This document shows, piece by piece, positions 1-5,589 of a stretch of 6,546 bases of DNA. The first letter of the stretch is position 1; each line of letters starts with the position of its first letter. The position numbers were made by a program, and so were the translations under genes. The notes under the pieces were generated by a model. That model saw only the letters and a list, made by a program, of their open reading frames with translations, did no database searches and was not told where the DNA came from. The DNA comes from Pseudomonadota bacterium (GTDB taxonomy: Bacteria > Pseudomonadota > Gammaproteobacteria > Burkholderiales > Burkholderiaceae_C), in the NCBI GenBank assembly GCA_018241985.1, contig JAFECV010000129.1:1-6546 (forward strand), read 5' to 3'.

Positions 1-24
1 CTCATGACAGAGGCAGAACCATGA
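1..24 (+). CDS. Possible C-terminal tail of an upstream gene (partial)
   Basis: Reading frame 1 from the first base is open and encodes LMTEAEP before a TGA at 22-24. That TGA overlaps the ATG at 21 in an ATGA arrangement, a common junction between co-transcribed and translationally coupled bacterial genes. Only seven codons are visible, so a chance open frame is quite possible and the product cannot be named. Confidence 0.3.
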   Translation, partial: LMTEAEP

Positions 25-413
25 GCACTCGCGCAAATGCCACGGTCGTTGCCGCTGCGGCGGCACTGGTGCTGCTGGCCGCGGCCAAACCGGCAACCGC
101 GGCGCCCAACGCCGATTCGACCGCCTGCAGCAATGCCTGGTCCGCTTATGACGACTTCAAGAACCGCACCGCGATGGATCCGTCGCAATACCCGCTGACG
201 ATCCAGGGCGCGGCGGTGCGCGCTGCCTGCGGTGAAAACGCGCTGCCGGCATCACGCGGCGCCGACACGCCGCCTCGGCACATCCTGCGGCGCCGCCCGG
301 CCTCCATGCCGGCACCCGGCGCGCAGGGCCAGCCTGCGACCAATCCAATGCAGCCGCTGGCGCCGGTACCGGTGATTCCGCGCAATGCGTCAACGGGGCG
401 CCGCGCCACCTGA
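21..413 (+). CDS. Small exported protein of unknown function
   Basis: I do not recognise this 130-residue protein. It opens with a typical Sec signal peptide: a basic N-terminus (R4), a hydrophobic Ala/Val/Leu core at about 8-21, and an Ala-rich cleavage region near residues 25-28, so it is probably periplasmic or secreted. The mature part starts with a short, helix-prone segment bounded by two cysteines (C36 and C70), which could form a disulfide. From about residue 78 onward it is Pro/Ala/Arg-rich and probably disordered. The ATG at 21 is favoured because it places the signal peptide at the N-terminus and has an AGAGG Shine-Dalgarno-like site about 8 nt upstream; it may also overlap the stop of a preceding gene. 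It converges on the gene ending at 445, leaving only 31 bp between stops and no convincing terminator. The export signal and codon pattern support a real gene; the function is unknown. Confidence 0.72.
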   Translation: MSTRANATVVAAAAALVLLAAAKPATAAPNADSTACSNAWSAYDDFKNRTAMDPSQYPLTIQGAAVRAACGENALPASRGADTPPRHILRRRPASMPAPGAQGQPATNPMQPLAPVPVIPRNASTGRRAT

Positions 414-444
414 GCTCAGGCTGGCGCGGCGGCGCAGGGCGCGA

Positions 445-918
445 TCAGGAGCAGGACTTGCCGTGGCTCGGGTGGTCGCCCGCAGCCTTTGCTTCGGCCT
501 CGGTCATGTACTGGCCGGCCTTGGTCTTGCCGTAGTAGCGGTCACCCTCGCAATGGTAGGTCTTGGTGCCGGTGTTGACCCAGACCTTACCCGCGCCGCC
601 GCCGGGCGCGGCCACGGCAGCCGGCGCCATCTTGCTCGTGCTCTTTGCTGAACTCTTGGCCGGGGTCTTGGCTTCCGGCGCGGCGGCCGCTGCTGCGCCC
701 GCAGCCGCACCACTGTTCCAGGTCTTCACGCCCTTGTGCCCCTTGCAGGCACCCTTCCTGGTGGCGCCGCTGTACTCGGTGCCGTCCTTGCATGTCGCTG
801 TCACGGTGGCGGCGGGCGCGGCCTGGCCGGCGGCCGGTGCCGTGGCCGGCGCCTGCGCGAACGAGGCCGAGCCAAAAGCGGCGAACAGGGCAGCGAGAAG
901 CATCGATTTGATCTTCAT
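445..918 (-). CDS. Secreted two-module DUF3761-like protein
   Basis: A 157-residue exported protein. Residues 1-21 form a signal peptide (MKIKS, hydrophobic core, SFA-QA cleavage site). The first mature module, about 41-67, has the pattern C43-KDGT...GAC58-KGHKG...W and matches DUF3761 as I remember it. A linker at about 70-108 is rich in Ala, Lys, Pro and Ser. The second module, about 109-157, starts KVWVNT and carries Y121-H122-C123, GDRYYGKT, a GQYMTEAEAKAAG helix and a His/Cys tail (H149, H152, C156). This second pattern recurs in small secreted Burkholderiales proteins and loosely resembles Ada-type YHxxxC metal-binding knuckles; that likeness is an inference. The ATG at 918 is chosen over the longer in-frame ATG at 1023 because it begins the signal peptide and has AAGGA 6 nt upstream. 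It lies 104 bp downstream of the GlsB-like gene. No enzymatic function can be assigned. Confidence 0.85.
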   Translation of the reverse strand: MKIKSMLLAALFAAFGSASFAQAPATAPAAGQAAPAATVTATCKDGTEYSGATRKGACKGHKGVKTWNSGAAAGAAAAAAPEAKTPAKSSAKSTSKMAPAAVAAPGGGAGKVWVNTGTKTYHCEGDRYYGKTKAGQYMTEAEAKAAGDHPSHGKSCS

Positions 919-985
919 GGAGTTTCCTTGGAGAAAGGTGAATGGAAGAAACCAGAACGCGGCGCGCGCGTCCAGACGCCTCCAA

Positions 986-1005
986 CGCGGCAGTTGCTTG
1001 CCGCG
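986..1005 (-). terminator. Short hairpin after the GlsB-like gene, possible weak terminator
   Basis: A perfect 7-bp inverted repeat (CGCGGCA / TGCCGCG, 6-nt loop) begins 17 bp past the GlsB-like stop codon and precedes the DUF3761-like gene. On the minus strand the stem is followed by only two T residues, so it lacks the U-tract of a normal intrinsic terminator. It may instead be a 3' stabilising stem, or chance in G+C-rich DNA. Confidence 0.3.
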
Positions 1006-1022
1006 CCGACCGGGGGGTTGCA

Positions 1023-1274
1023 CTACTGGATGTAACGCCAGACGACCAGCAGCACCACCGCGCCGATGATCGACAGGATGATGCCCGCCGGGTGGAACAT
1101 CTGGCCTTCGGCCGGCTTGCTGAAGATCCGCGCGATGAAGCCGCCGATGTACGAGCCGACGATGCCGACCACGCCGGTCATCAGCAGGCCCATTTCCTGG
1201 GCTCCAGGCGTGACCGCGCGGGCAATCAGCCCGACGACGATACCGATGATGAACATCCAGATCAGGTGGAACAT
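1023..1274 (-). CDS. GlsB/YeaQ/YmgE family small membrane protein
   Basis: An 83-residue, very hydrophobic protein of the transglycosylase-associated (GlsB/YeaQ/YmgE) family, whose members are usually 80-90 residues and often stress-induced; the biochemical role of the family is not established. Three membrane segments are visible: about 2-20, 28-50 (Gly-rich, with GVVGIVGSYIGGFIARIF) and 62-80. The family hallmarks are the GLIARAVTPG turn after the first segment and the GxxGxxxGG packing motif in the second. It should sit in the inner membrane. The start at 1274 gives the standard family N-terminus (MFHLIWMFIIG) and has AAGGAAG about 5 nt upstream; the frame stays open further upstream, but that part reads as Arg/Ser-rich G+C noise. 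It stands alone, with 136 bp before it that contain a candidate promoter. Confidence 0.93.
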   Translation of the reverse strand: MFHLIWMFIIGIVVGLIARAVTPGAQEMGLLMTGVVGIVGSYIGGFIARIFSKPAEGQMFHPAGIILSIIGAVVLLVVWRYIQ

Positions 1275-1313
1275 GGGTCTTCCTTTCTTCGCGTTGTTCG
1301 GAAATGAGCGCAA

Positions 1314-1342
1314 AGTATTACCGGTTTGGATTTGCAACGCAA
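1314..1342 (-). promoter_or_regulatory. Candidate sigma70-type promoter for the GlsB-like gene
   Basis: In the A+T-richest part of the 136-bp gap upstream of the GlsB-like gene, the minus strand reads TTGCGT (1342-1337), a 17-bp spacer, then AATACT (1319-1314). The hexamers match the consensus at 3/6 and 4/6. Transcription would start near 1307, giving a leader of about 33 nt that includes the AAGGAAG ribosome site. Spacing and local composition are the main support. Confidence 0.38.
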
Positions 1343-1410
1343 TCGCCGGCACCCTGCGTCGTGACGAACTTCGCCGGTACCGCCGCTCCCTGCCGGTGCC
1401 TGGCTCCGTC

Positions 1411-2172
1411 TCAGATCTCGACAATGAGCAGCGGGTTGAACGCCGGGTTCTCCGGCACGCCACCGGGCGCGTAGCCGCGCGAATTGCACAGCACGCGCGT
1501 CGCGCCGACCCGGTAGTCGTAGCTGTCGTGCAGGTGGCCGTGGATCCACAGCGGCGGCTGCCAGCGCCGCAGCCGCTCATCCAGGTCGGAGACGAAGCAG
1601 GCGTTCAGCGGCGAGCCTTCGTACTTCGGGTTGATGCTGCCGGTCGACGGCGCATGGTGCGTCACGACCACCGTGGTGCCGTCCCACGGCTCGCCGAACT
1701 TCTGCTCGAGCCAGGCCACGCTCGCGTCGAAGCGCTCGCGCGACTTGAGCGGCGTGAACAGCGCGTCGCCGCCCTCCGCAAGCCGGATCCGGCTGAAGTC
1801 GCGCACCTTCTCGGTCGCGATCGCGATCGCCTCGGCGCGCTCGGCCTCCGTGGCCCCGAGCCGGAAATCGCTCCACAGCGTGCAGCACAGGAAGCGCACG
1901 CCATCGACACGCAGTTCATCGCGTTCGAGCACGTGGATGCGGCTGCCCTTGGCCAGTTCGCGCAGCTGCGCCAGCGTGCCGTCGAAGCTGCCGCCGTAAT
2001 ACTCGTGGTTGCCGGGTACGTAGATCACCGGCTGCGCAAACCCCCGCGCCCAGGCGATCGCCTGCTGCGGCCGGGCCAGATCGCCGGCAAGAATCACGAG
2101 ATCGCAGTCGACCTCGGGCACGGCCAGCTCGGCCACGGACAGGTGCAGATCGGACAGTACCGCAAGCTTCAT
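1411..2172 (-). CDS. Calcineurin-like metallophosphoesterase
   Basis: A 253-residue protein with the full metal-binding set of the calcineurin-like phosphoesterase fold: D8-x-H10 (SDLHLS), G30-D31, G54-N55-H56-E57, H172-H173 (VTHHAP) and H211-G-H213-x-H215 (IHGHLHDS). These residues normally hold two divalent metals that hydrolyse phosphomono- or phosphodiesters. There is no signal peptide, so it is probably cytoplasmic. The C-terminal pattern (DSYDYR, CNSRGY, ENPAFNP) matches a proteobacterial group generally annotated only as metallophosphoesterase or putative Ser/Thr phosphatase; the substrate is unknown. The ATG at 2172 puts the DLH motif at the usual position and has an AAAGGG site about 7 nt upstream. 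The same frame stays open far upstream through aroQ and the reductase gene, but this is only lack of stops in G+C-rich DNA. It lies 20 bp after aroQ and is probably co-transcribed with it. Confidence 0.93.
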   Translation of the reverse strand: MKLAVLSDLHLSVAELAVPEVDCDLVILAGDLARPQQAIAWARGFAQPVIYVPGNHEYYGGSFDGTLAQLRELAKGSRIHVLERDELRVDGVRFLCCTLWSDFRLGATEAERAEAIAIATEKVRDFSRIRLAEGGDALFTPLKSRERFDASVAWLEQKFGEPWDGTTVVVTHHAPSTGSINPKYEGSPLNACFVSDLDERLRRWQPPLWIHGHLHDSYDYRVGATRVLCNSRGYAPGGVPENPAFNPLLIVEI

Positions 2173-2192
2173 AGCCAACCCTTTCGCGCCGG

Positions 2193-2645
2193 CTACGACC
2201 CGGCCAGGCCGGCGAGCCCGGCGATCGCGAGCGCATAGCCCTGCACGCCGAACCCGGCCATCACCGCGCGCGCCGCCGGCGAAATGTACGAATGGTGCCG
2301 GAACGCTTCGCGCGCATGCACGTTCGAGATGTGCAGCTCGATCAGCGTGACGCCGGCCCCCTTGATCGCGTCGTGCAGCGCGACGCTGGTGTGGGTGTAA
2401 GCGCCGGCGTTCAGCACCACGCCGGCCAGCGTGCCCGCCGCCTGCGCGCGCCCCGCCTCGTGGATCCAGTCGATCAGCTCGCCCTCGTGGTTGCTCTGGC
2501 GAAAGTCGAGCGCCAGGCCGTGCGCGGCGCAGGCGCTCTCGCACAGCGCGCGCACGTCGGCCAGCGTCTGCGCGCCGTAGATCGCCGGCTCGCGCGTGCC
2601 GAGCAGGTTCAGGTTCGGGCCGTTCAGGACGAGTGCGGTCTTCAT
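2193..2645 (-). CDS. aroQ: Type II 3-dehydroquinate dehydratase
   Basis: AroQ performs the third shikimate-pathway step, converting 3-dehydroquinate to 3-dehydroshikimate by trans-dehydration, in the cytoplasm and normally as a dodecamer. The protein is 150 residues, the standard size of type II enzymes. Family features are clear: [14 protein letters not shown] at 7-20 with catalytic-loop R18, the active-site Y23 (IYG), [16 protein letters not shown] at 49-64, [16 protein letters not shown] at 78-93 with the substrate-binding N79 and H85, the E103-L-H105-I-SN segment with the catalytic His, and R116 in the REAFRHHS stretch. It is unrelated to the class I Schiff-base enzyme AroD. The start at 2645 gives the canonical [11 protein letters not shown] beginning, with GGGGA about 7 nt upstream. 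It lies 42 bp after the reductase gene and 20 bp before the phosphoesterase, in what is probably one operon with aroC further upstream. Confidence 0.97.
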   Translation of the reverse strand: MKTALVLNGPNLNLLGTREPAIYGAQTLADVRALCESACAAHGLALDFRQSNHEGELIDWIHEAGRAQAAGTLAGVVLNAGAYTHTSVALHDAIKGAGVTLIELHISNVHAREAFRHHSYISPAARAVMAGFGVQGYALAIAGLAGLAGS

Positions 2646-2687
2646 CGGAATTCCCCAGGGAGGGTCGGATCGTACTGCGCGCCGGCT

Positions 2688-3710
2688 TCAGACATGGCCC
2701 AGCACCGGATGCGGCTGGTACGGCGCCTCGAGCCGGGTCATCTCCTGCGCGCTCAAGCCGACGTCGAGCGCGGCCGCTGCCTGGTCGAGCTGCCAGGCCT
2801 TGCTCGCGCCGACGATCGGCGCCGCGACGCCCTTGTGCAGCAGCCAGGCATAGGCGAGCGTCGCCGGGCTCACGCCCTTCTTTTCCGCCAGCCGGCAGAG
2901 CACCTGCACCACCTTGAAGTCGCTGCTGCGGTAGTAGTAGCGGTGCGCGAACGCGTCGGTCTTCGCGCGCCGCGTCGCGCCTTCCTCGCCGTCGTCCGCG
3001 CGCCGGTTGCCCGACAGGAAGCCACGCGCCAGCGGGCTCCACGGGATCAGCGCCACGCGCTGGTCGCGGCACAGCGGGATCATCTCGCGCTCCTCCTCGC
3101 GGTAGGCGAGGTTGTAGTGGTTCTGCATGCTGACGAAGCGCGTCCAGCCATGCTCGCCGGCGATCTGCTGCGCCTTCGCGAACTGCCAGGCCCACATGCT
3201 GCTCGCGCCGATGTAGCGCGCCTTGCCGGACTTGACCACGTCGTGCAGCGCCTCCATCGTTTCCTCGATCGGCGTCTCGGCGTCGAACCGGTGGATCTGG
3301 TACAGGTCGATGTAGTCGCAGCCGAGGCGCTGCAGGCTCGCGTCGACCGCGTGGAAGATGCGCTTCCGGCCCAGGCCGCCCAGGTTCGGACGACGGGCCG
3401 ACGAGCCCGCCGCGCTGCCGCCGCTGAAGGCCATCTCGACCGGAAAGTACAGCTTGGTCGCGATCACCACTTCTTCGCGCCGGCACAGCATCTTGACGAA
3501 GCGGCCGGTCAGTACCTCGCTCTCGCCGGCCGAATACAGGTCGGCGGTGTCGAAGAAGTTCACGCCCAGGTCCACCGCATGCTTGACCACCGGCAGCGCC
3601 TCGGCCTCATCGAGCACCCAAGGCCGCCACTGCGGGTTACCGTAGGTCATCATGCCGAGGCAGATGCGCGAAACCTCGAGCCCGGTGTTGCCAAGGTGCG
3701 TGTACTGCAT
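2688..3710 (-). CDS. Aldo/keto reductase, YajO-like
   Basis: A 340-residue NADPH-type aldo/keto reductase with a TIM-barrel fold. The catalytic tetrad is visible: D54 and Y59 in FFDTADLYSAGESE, K86 in IATKLY, and H140 in LYQIHRFD. Cofactor-side motifs follow: GASS at 168-171, SMQNHYN at 194-200, IPWSPLARG at 222-230, and the IVGASK phosphate-binding segment at 299-304. The stretches TPIEETMEALHDVVKSGKAR, YREEERE and the PYQPHPVLG C-terminus closely match my memory of E. coli YajO. YajO has sometimes been linked to 1-deoxyxylulose 5-phosphate formation, but I would not carry that function over; the physiological substrate is unknown. The start at 3710 matches the family N-terminus (MQYTHLGNTGLEVSR) and has AGGGGG about 6 nt upstream. 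It lies 61 bp after aroC and 42 bp before aroQ, with no visible promoter in either gap, suggesting read-through from aroC. Confidence 0.94.
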   Translation of the reverse strand: MQYTHLGNTGLEVSRICLGMMTYGNPQWRPWVLDEAEALPVVKHAVDLGVNFFDTADLYSAGESEVLTGRFVKMLCRREEVVIATKLYFPVEMAFSGGSAAGSSARRPNLGGLGRKRIFHAVDASLQRLGCDYIDLYQIHRFDAETPIEETMEALHDVVKSGKARYIGASSMWAWQFAKAQQIAGEHGWTRFVSMQNHYNLAYREEEREMIPLCRDQRVALIPWSPLARGFLSGNRRADDGEEGATRRAKTDAFAHRYYYRSSDFKVVQVLCRLAEKKGVSPATLAYAWLLHKGVAAPIVGASKAWQLDQAAAALDVGLSAQEMTRLEAPYQPHPVLGHV

Positions 3711-3771
3711 CGAAGACCCCCTGACTCTGCACTATCGTTCGTGAGCCGCTGCCCGGCCGCCGTCCCGCCTG

Positions 3772-4869
3772 CTACGGCGCCGCCGCGGGAATCGGCGGCA
3801 CCGGCAGTCGGACGTCCCCGCATTGCGCGCGCTGCCGTAGCGCGTGCTCCATCACCACCAGCGCCAGCATCGCCTCGGCGATCGGCGCCGCGCGCAGGCC
3901 GACGCAGGGGTCGTGGCGTCCGCGGGTCACAACCTCGGTCGGCCGCCCCAGCGTGTCGATCGACTCGCGCGGCGTGACGATCGAACTGGTCGGCTTGACC
4001 GCGATGGTGACCTCGATGTCCTGCCCGGTGCTGATGCCGCCCAGCGTGCCGCCCGCGTTGTTCGAGCGGAACCCCTGCGGCGACAGCGCATCGCCATGCG
4101 TGCTGCCGCGCTGCACGACGCTGTCGAAACCCGCGCCGATCTCCACGGCCTTGACGGCGTTGATGCCCATCATCGCCCAGGCGATGTCGGCGTCGAGCTT
4201 GTCGAACAGCGGCTCGCCCAGGCCGACCGGAACGCCGGTCGCGGACACGCGCAGACGCGCGCCGCACGAGTCGCCGCTCTTGCGCAGCGCCTCGAGGTAG
4301 GCCTCCAGCTTCGACACGTCGGCGACCGGCGCGAAGAACGGGTTGTTCGGCACATGGTCCCAGGATTCGAACGGGATCTCGATCTCGCCGATCTGCGTCA
4401 TGCAGCCGCGAAAAATAGAGCCGTAGCGCTCGCCCAGCCATTTCTTCGCGACCGCGCCGGCCGCGACCATCGGCGCGGTCAGCCGTGCCGACGAACGGCC
4501 GCCGCCGCGCGGATCGCGGATGCCGTACTTGTGCCAGTAGGTGTAGTCGGCATGACCGGGGCGGAAGGTCTGCGCGATGCTGCCGTAATCCTTGCTGCGC
4601 TGATCCTGGTTGCGGATCAGCAGGCAGATCGGCGTGCCGGTGGTACGGCCCTCGTACACGCCGGAGAGGATCTCGACCTGGTCCGGTTCGCTGCGCTGCG
4701 TCACGTACTTGGAACTGCCGGGCCGGCGCCGGTCCAGGTCCGGCTGGATGTCGGCCTCGGCCAGTGCCAGCCCGGGCGGGCAACCGTCGATCACGCAGCC
4801 GATCGCCGGTCCGTGCGATTCACCGAAGTTCGTGACGGCGAACAGGGTTCCGAAGGTATTGCCGCTCAT
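3772..4869 (-). CDS. aroC: Chorismate synthase
   Basis: AroC carries out the last shikimate-pathway step, anti-1,4-elimination of phosphate from 5-enolpyruvylshikimate 3-phosphate to give chorismate, using reduced FMN; it is a cytoplasmic tetramer. The 365 residues match the usual length. All three family signatures are present: [18 protein letters not shown] at 16-33 (catalytic H19), GRSSARLTA at 124-132, and [17 protein letters not shown] at 318-334. Also conserved are the RRRPG segment at 47-51, [10 protein letters not shown] at 102-111 with H106, and the [14 protein letters not shown] flavin/substrate loop at 269-282. The tail after about 350 is short and Pro/Ala-rich. The start at 4869 gives the canonical MSGNTFG beginning, but has no good Shine-Dalgarno site: the nearest GGA lies about 12 nt away. 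Instead a -10-like GATAAT sits 8 bp before the ATG. It is 62 bp downstream of the CBS-protein gene and probably leads or continues the operon with the reductase, aroQ and the phosphoesterase. Confidence 0.98.
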   Translation of the reverse strand: MSGNTFGTLFAVTNFGESHGPAIGCVIDGCPPGLALAEADIQPDLDRRRPGSSKYVTQRSEPDQVEILSGVYEGRTTGTPICLLIRNQDQRSKDYGSIAQTFRPGHADYTYWHKYGIRDPRGGGRSSARLTAPMVAAGAVAKKWLGERYGSIFRGCMTQIGEIEIPFESWDHVPNNPFFAPVADVSKLEAYLEALRKSGDSCGARLRVSATGVPVGLGEPLFDKLDADIAWAMMGINAVKAVEIGAGFDSVVQRGSTHGDALSPQGFRSNNAGGTLGGISTGQDIEVTIAVKPTSSIVTPRESIDTLGRPTEVVTRGRHDPCVGLRAAPIAEAMLALVVMEHALRQRAQCGDVRLPVPPIPAAAP

Positions 4870-4877
4870 TGCGCACG

Positions 4878-4883
4878 ATTATC
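4878..4883 (-). promoter_or_regulatory. Isolated -10-like hexamer just before aroC
   Basis: The minus strand reads GATAAT (5/6 to the TATAAT consensus), ending 8 bp before the aroC ATG. If used, transcription would begin near 4871 and the mRNA would have a leader of only about 2 nt. No good -35 hexamer is found 16-18 bp upstream, so support is limited. A 6-bp inverted repeat (CGCGGC/GCCGCG, 4895-4908) lies just upstream of it, without a T-run. Confidence 0.22.
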
Positions 4884-4931
4884 CGCGAGTGCGCCGCGGC
4901 CTGCCGCGCGCCGGTGCTCAGCCGCTGGCGC

Positions 4932-5387
4932 TTAACCGCCGGCGCCGTCGTCGCCGCCCGGCCAGTCGCGGATATAGGCCTTGAGCATCCGGTTCTCGAA
5001 GTTCTGGCTGTCGACCACGGCCTTCGCGACGTCGTAGAAGCTGATCACGCCCATCAGCATCTTCTTGTCCATCACCGGCAGGTAGCGCGCGTGGCGGTCC
5101 AGCATCAGCCGCCGCACCTCGTCGAGTTCGGTCTCGGAACTGCAGGTCTGCGGGCGCTCGTCCATCGCGCCGCGCACCTGGGCCGTGCCGACCGCGCCGC
5201 CGTTCTTGACGATGGTCTGGATCACCTCGCGGAACGTCAGCAGCCCGCACAGTTCGCCGTGCTCCATCACGACGAGCGAGCCGATGTCCTTCTCGGCCAT
5301 CGTCTGCACTGCCTCGGCCAGGCCGTCGTCCGGCGTGACGGTGTAGAGCGTATTGCCCTTGACGCGCAGGATGTCGCTGACTTTCAT
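4932..5387 (-). CDS. Two-CBS-domain protein, probable regulatory nucleotide sensor
   Basis: A 151-residue protein consisting almost entirely of a tandem pair of CBS domains, at about 1-64 and 70-128. Each shows the usual ending in a hydrophobic strand, Gly, then helix: GLLTFREVIQTIV at 48-60 and GVISFYDVAKAVV at 113-125. Such Bateman pairs bind adenine nucleotides or S-adenosylmethionine and generally sense energy or metabolite state; free-standing pairs act through unknown partners. The tail (SQNFENRMLKAYIRDWP, then Gly/Asp-rich) is typical of a short Burkholderiales group often found near aroC, as far as I recall. There is no membrane segment, so it is cytoplasmic. The ATG at 5387 begins the first CBS domain (MKVSDILRVKGN) and has a strong GAGGAG site about 6 nt upstream; the in-frame extension to 5591 is rejected because it lacks domain sense and overlaps the start of metY. 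aroC follows after 62 bp. A candidate promoter and hairpin lie upstream. Confidence 0.94.
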   Translation of the reverse strand: MKVSDILRVKGNTLYTVTPDDGLAEAVQTMAEKDIGSLVVMEHGELCGLLTFREVIQTIVKNGGAVGTAQVRGAMDERPQTCSSETELDEVRRLMLDRHARYLPVMDKKMLMGVISFYDVAKAVVDSQNFENRMLKAYIRDWPGGDDGAGG

Positions 5388-5446
5388 GCTGCTCTCCTCG
5401 TTGCGGGCCGCTGCCGGCCGCATCGCGCCGGCGCCCCCAGGATCGA

Positions 5447-5472
5447 AACCCCCATGGCCCACAATGGGGGTT
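5447..5472. repeat. Perfect 9-bp inverted repeat in the divergent gap
   Basis: The arms AACCCCCAT (5447-5455) and ATGGGGGTT (5464-5472) are exact reverse complements with an 8-bp spacer. It is the clearest dyad in the 202-bp region between the CBS gene and metY. It starts 60 bp from the CBS start codon and ends 117 bp before metY. Neither strand has a real T-run after the stem (the minus strand has three T), so an intrinsic terminator is unlikely. It could be an operator or an mRNA 5' stem-loop; relative to the candidate CBS promoter it would cover about +3 to +28. Confidence 0.6.
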
Positions 5473-5480
5473 CCACGACA

Positions 5481-5509
5481 ATTCAACACGGAACGGGAAG
5501 CCGGGTCAA
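5481..5509 (-). promoter_or_regulatory. Candidate sigma70-type promoter for the CBS gene
   Basis: The minus strand reads TTGACC (5509-5504; 5/6 to TTGACA), an exact 17-bp spacer, then TTGAAT (5486-5481; 4/6 to TATAAT, with the second-position A missing). Transcription would start near 5474, giving a leader of about 87 nt to the CBS start codon. No comparable promoter was found on the plus strand for metY. The rest of the 202-bp divergent gap shows only the inverted repeat described separately. Confidence 0.42.
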
Positions 5510-5589
5510 GCCCGCCGCTGCAACGACTTGTGGATGCGCGGGCACGGCGCCGGCTCTCGAAACCATAGCGAACAGCTCCTGGAGACACC

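Noticed and set aside
414..444. Possible bidirectional terminator between the convergent genes
   Set aside because: The 31-bp gap has only a 4-bp GCGC dyad and no T-run on either strand.
1066..2238. Plus-strand open frame (390 codons) opposite the GlsB-like and phosphoesterase genes
   Set aside because: It is antisense to two well-supported genes and its translation resembles no protein family.
2173..3486. Upstream in-frame extension of the metallophosphoesterase to a 691-residue protein
   Set aside because: The extension crosses aroQ and most of the reductase gene out of frame, is Arg/Gly-rich nonsense, and the family start with a good ribosome site is at 2172.
2688..3710. Assigning 1-deoxyxylulose 5-phosphate synthase activity to the reductase because of YajO likeness
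   Set aside because: The sequence shows only a standard aldo/keto reductase tetrad; the physiological substrate cannot be read from it.
2292..3977. Long plus-strand open frame (561 codons) opposite aroQ and the aldo/keto reductase
   Set aside because: It is antisense to two clearly recognisable enzymes, is rich in Arg/Ala/His/Val, shows no domain, and is explained by the scarcity of stops in G+C-rich codons.
3844..4935. Plus-strand open frame (363 codons) opposite aroC
   Set aside because: aroC carries all three family signatures on the minus strand; this frame is its shadow.
5401..5589. SAM- or SAH-type riboswitch before metY
   Set aside because: I looked for conserved cores of known classes in the leader and found no match; the only clear structure is a simple 9-bp hairpin.
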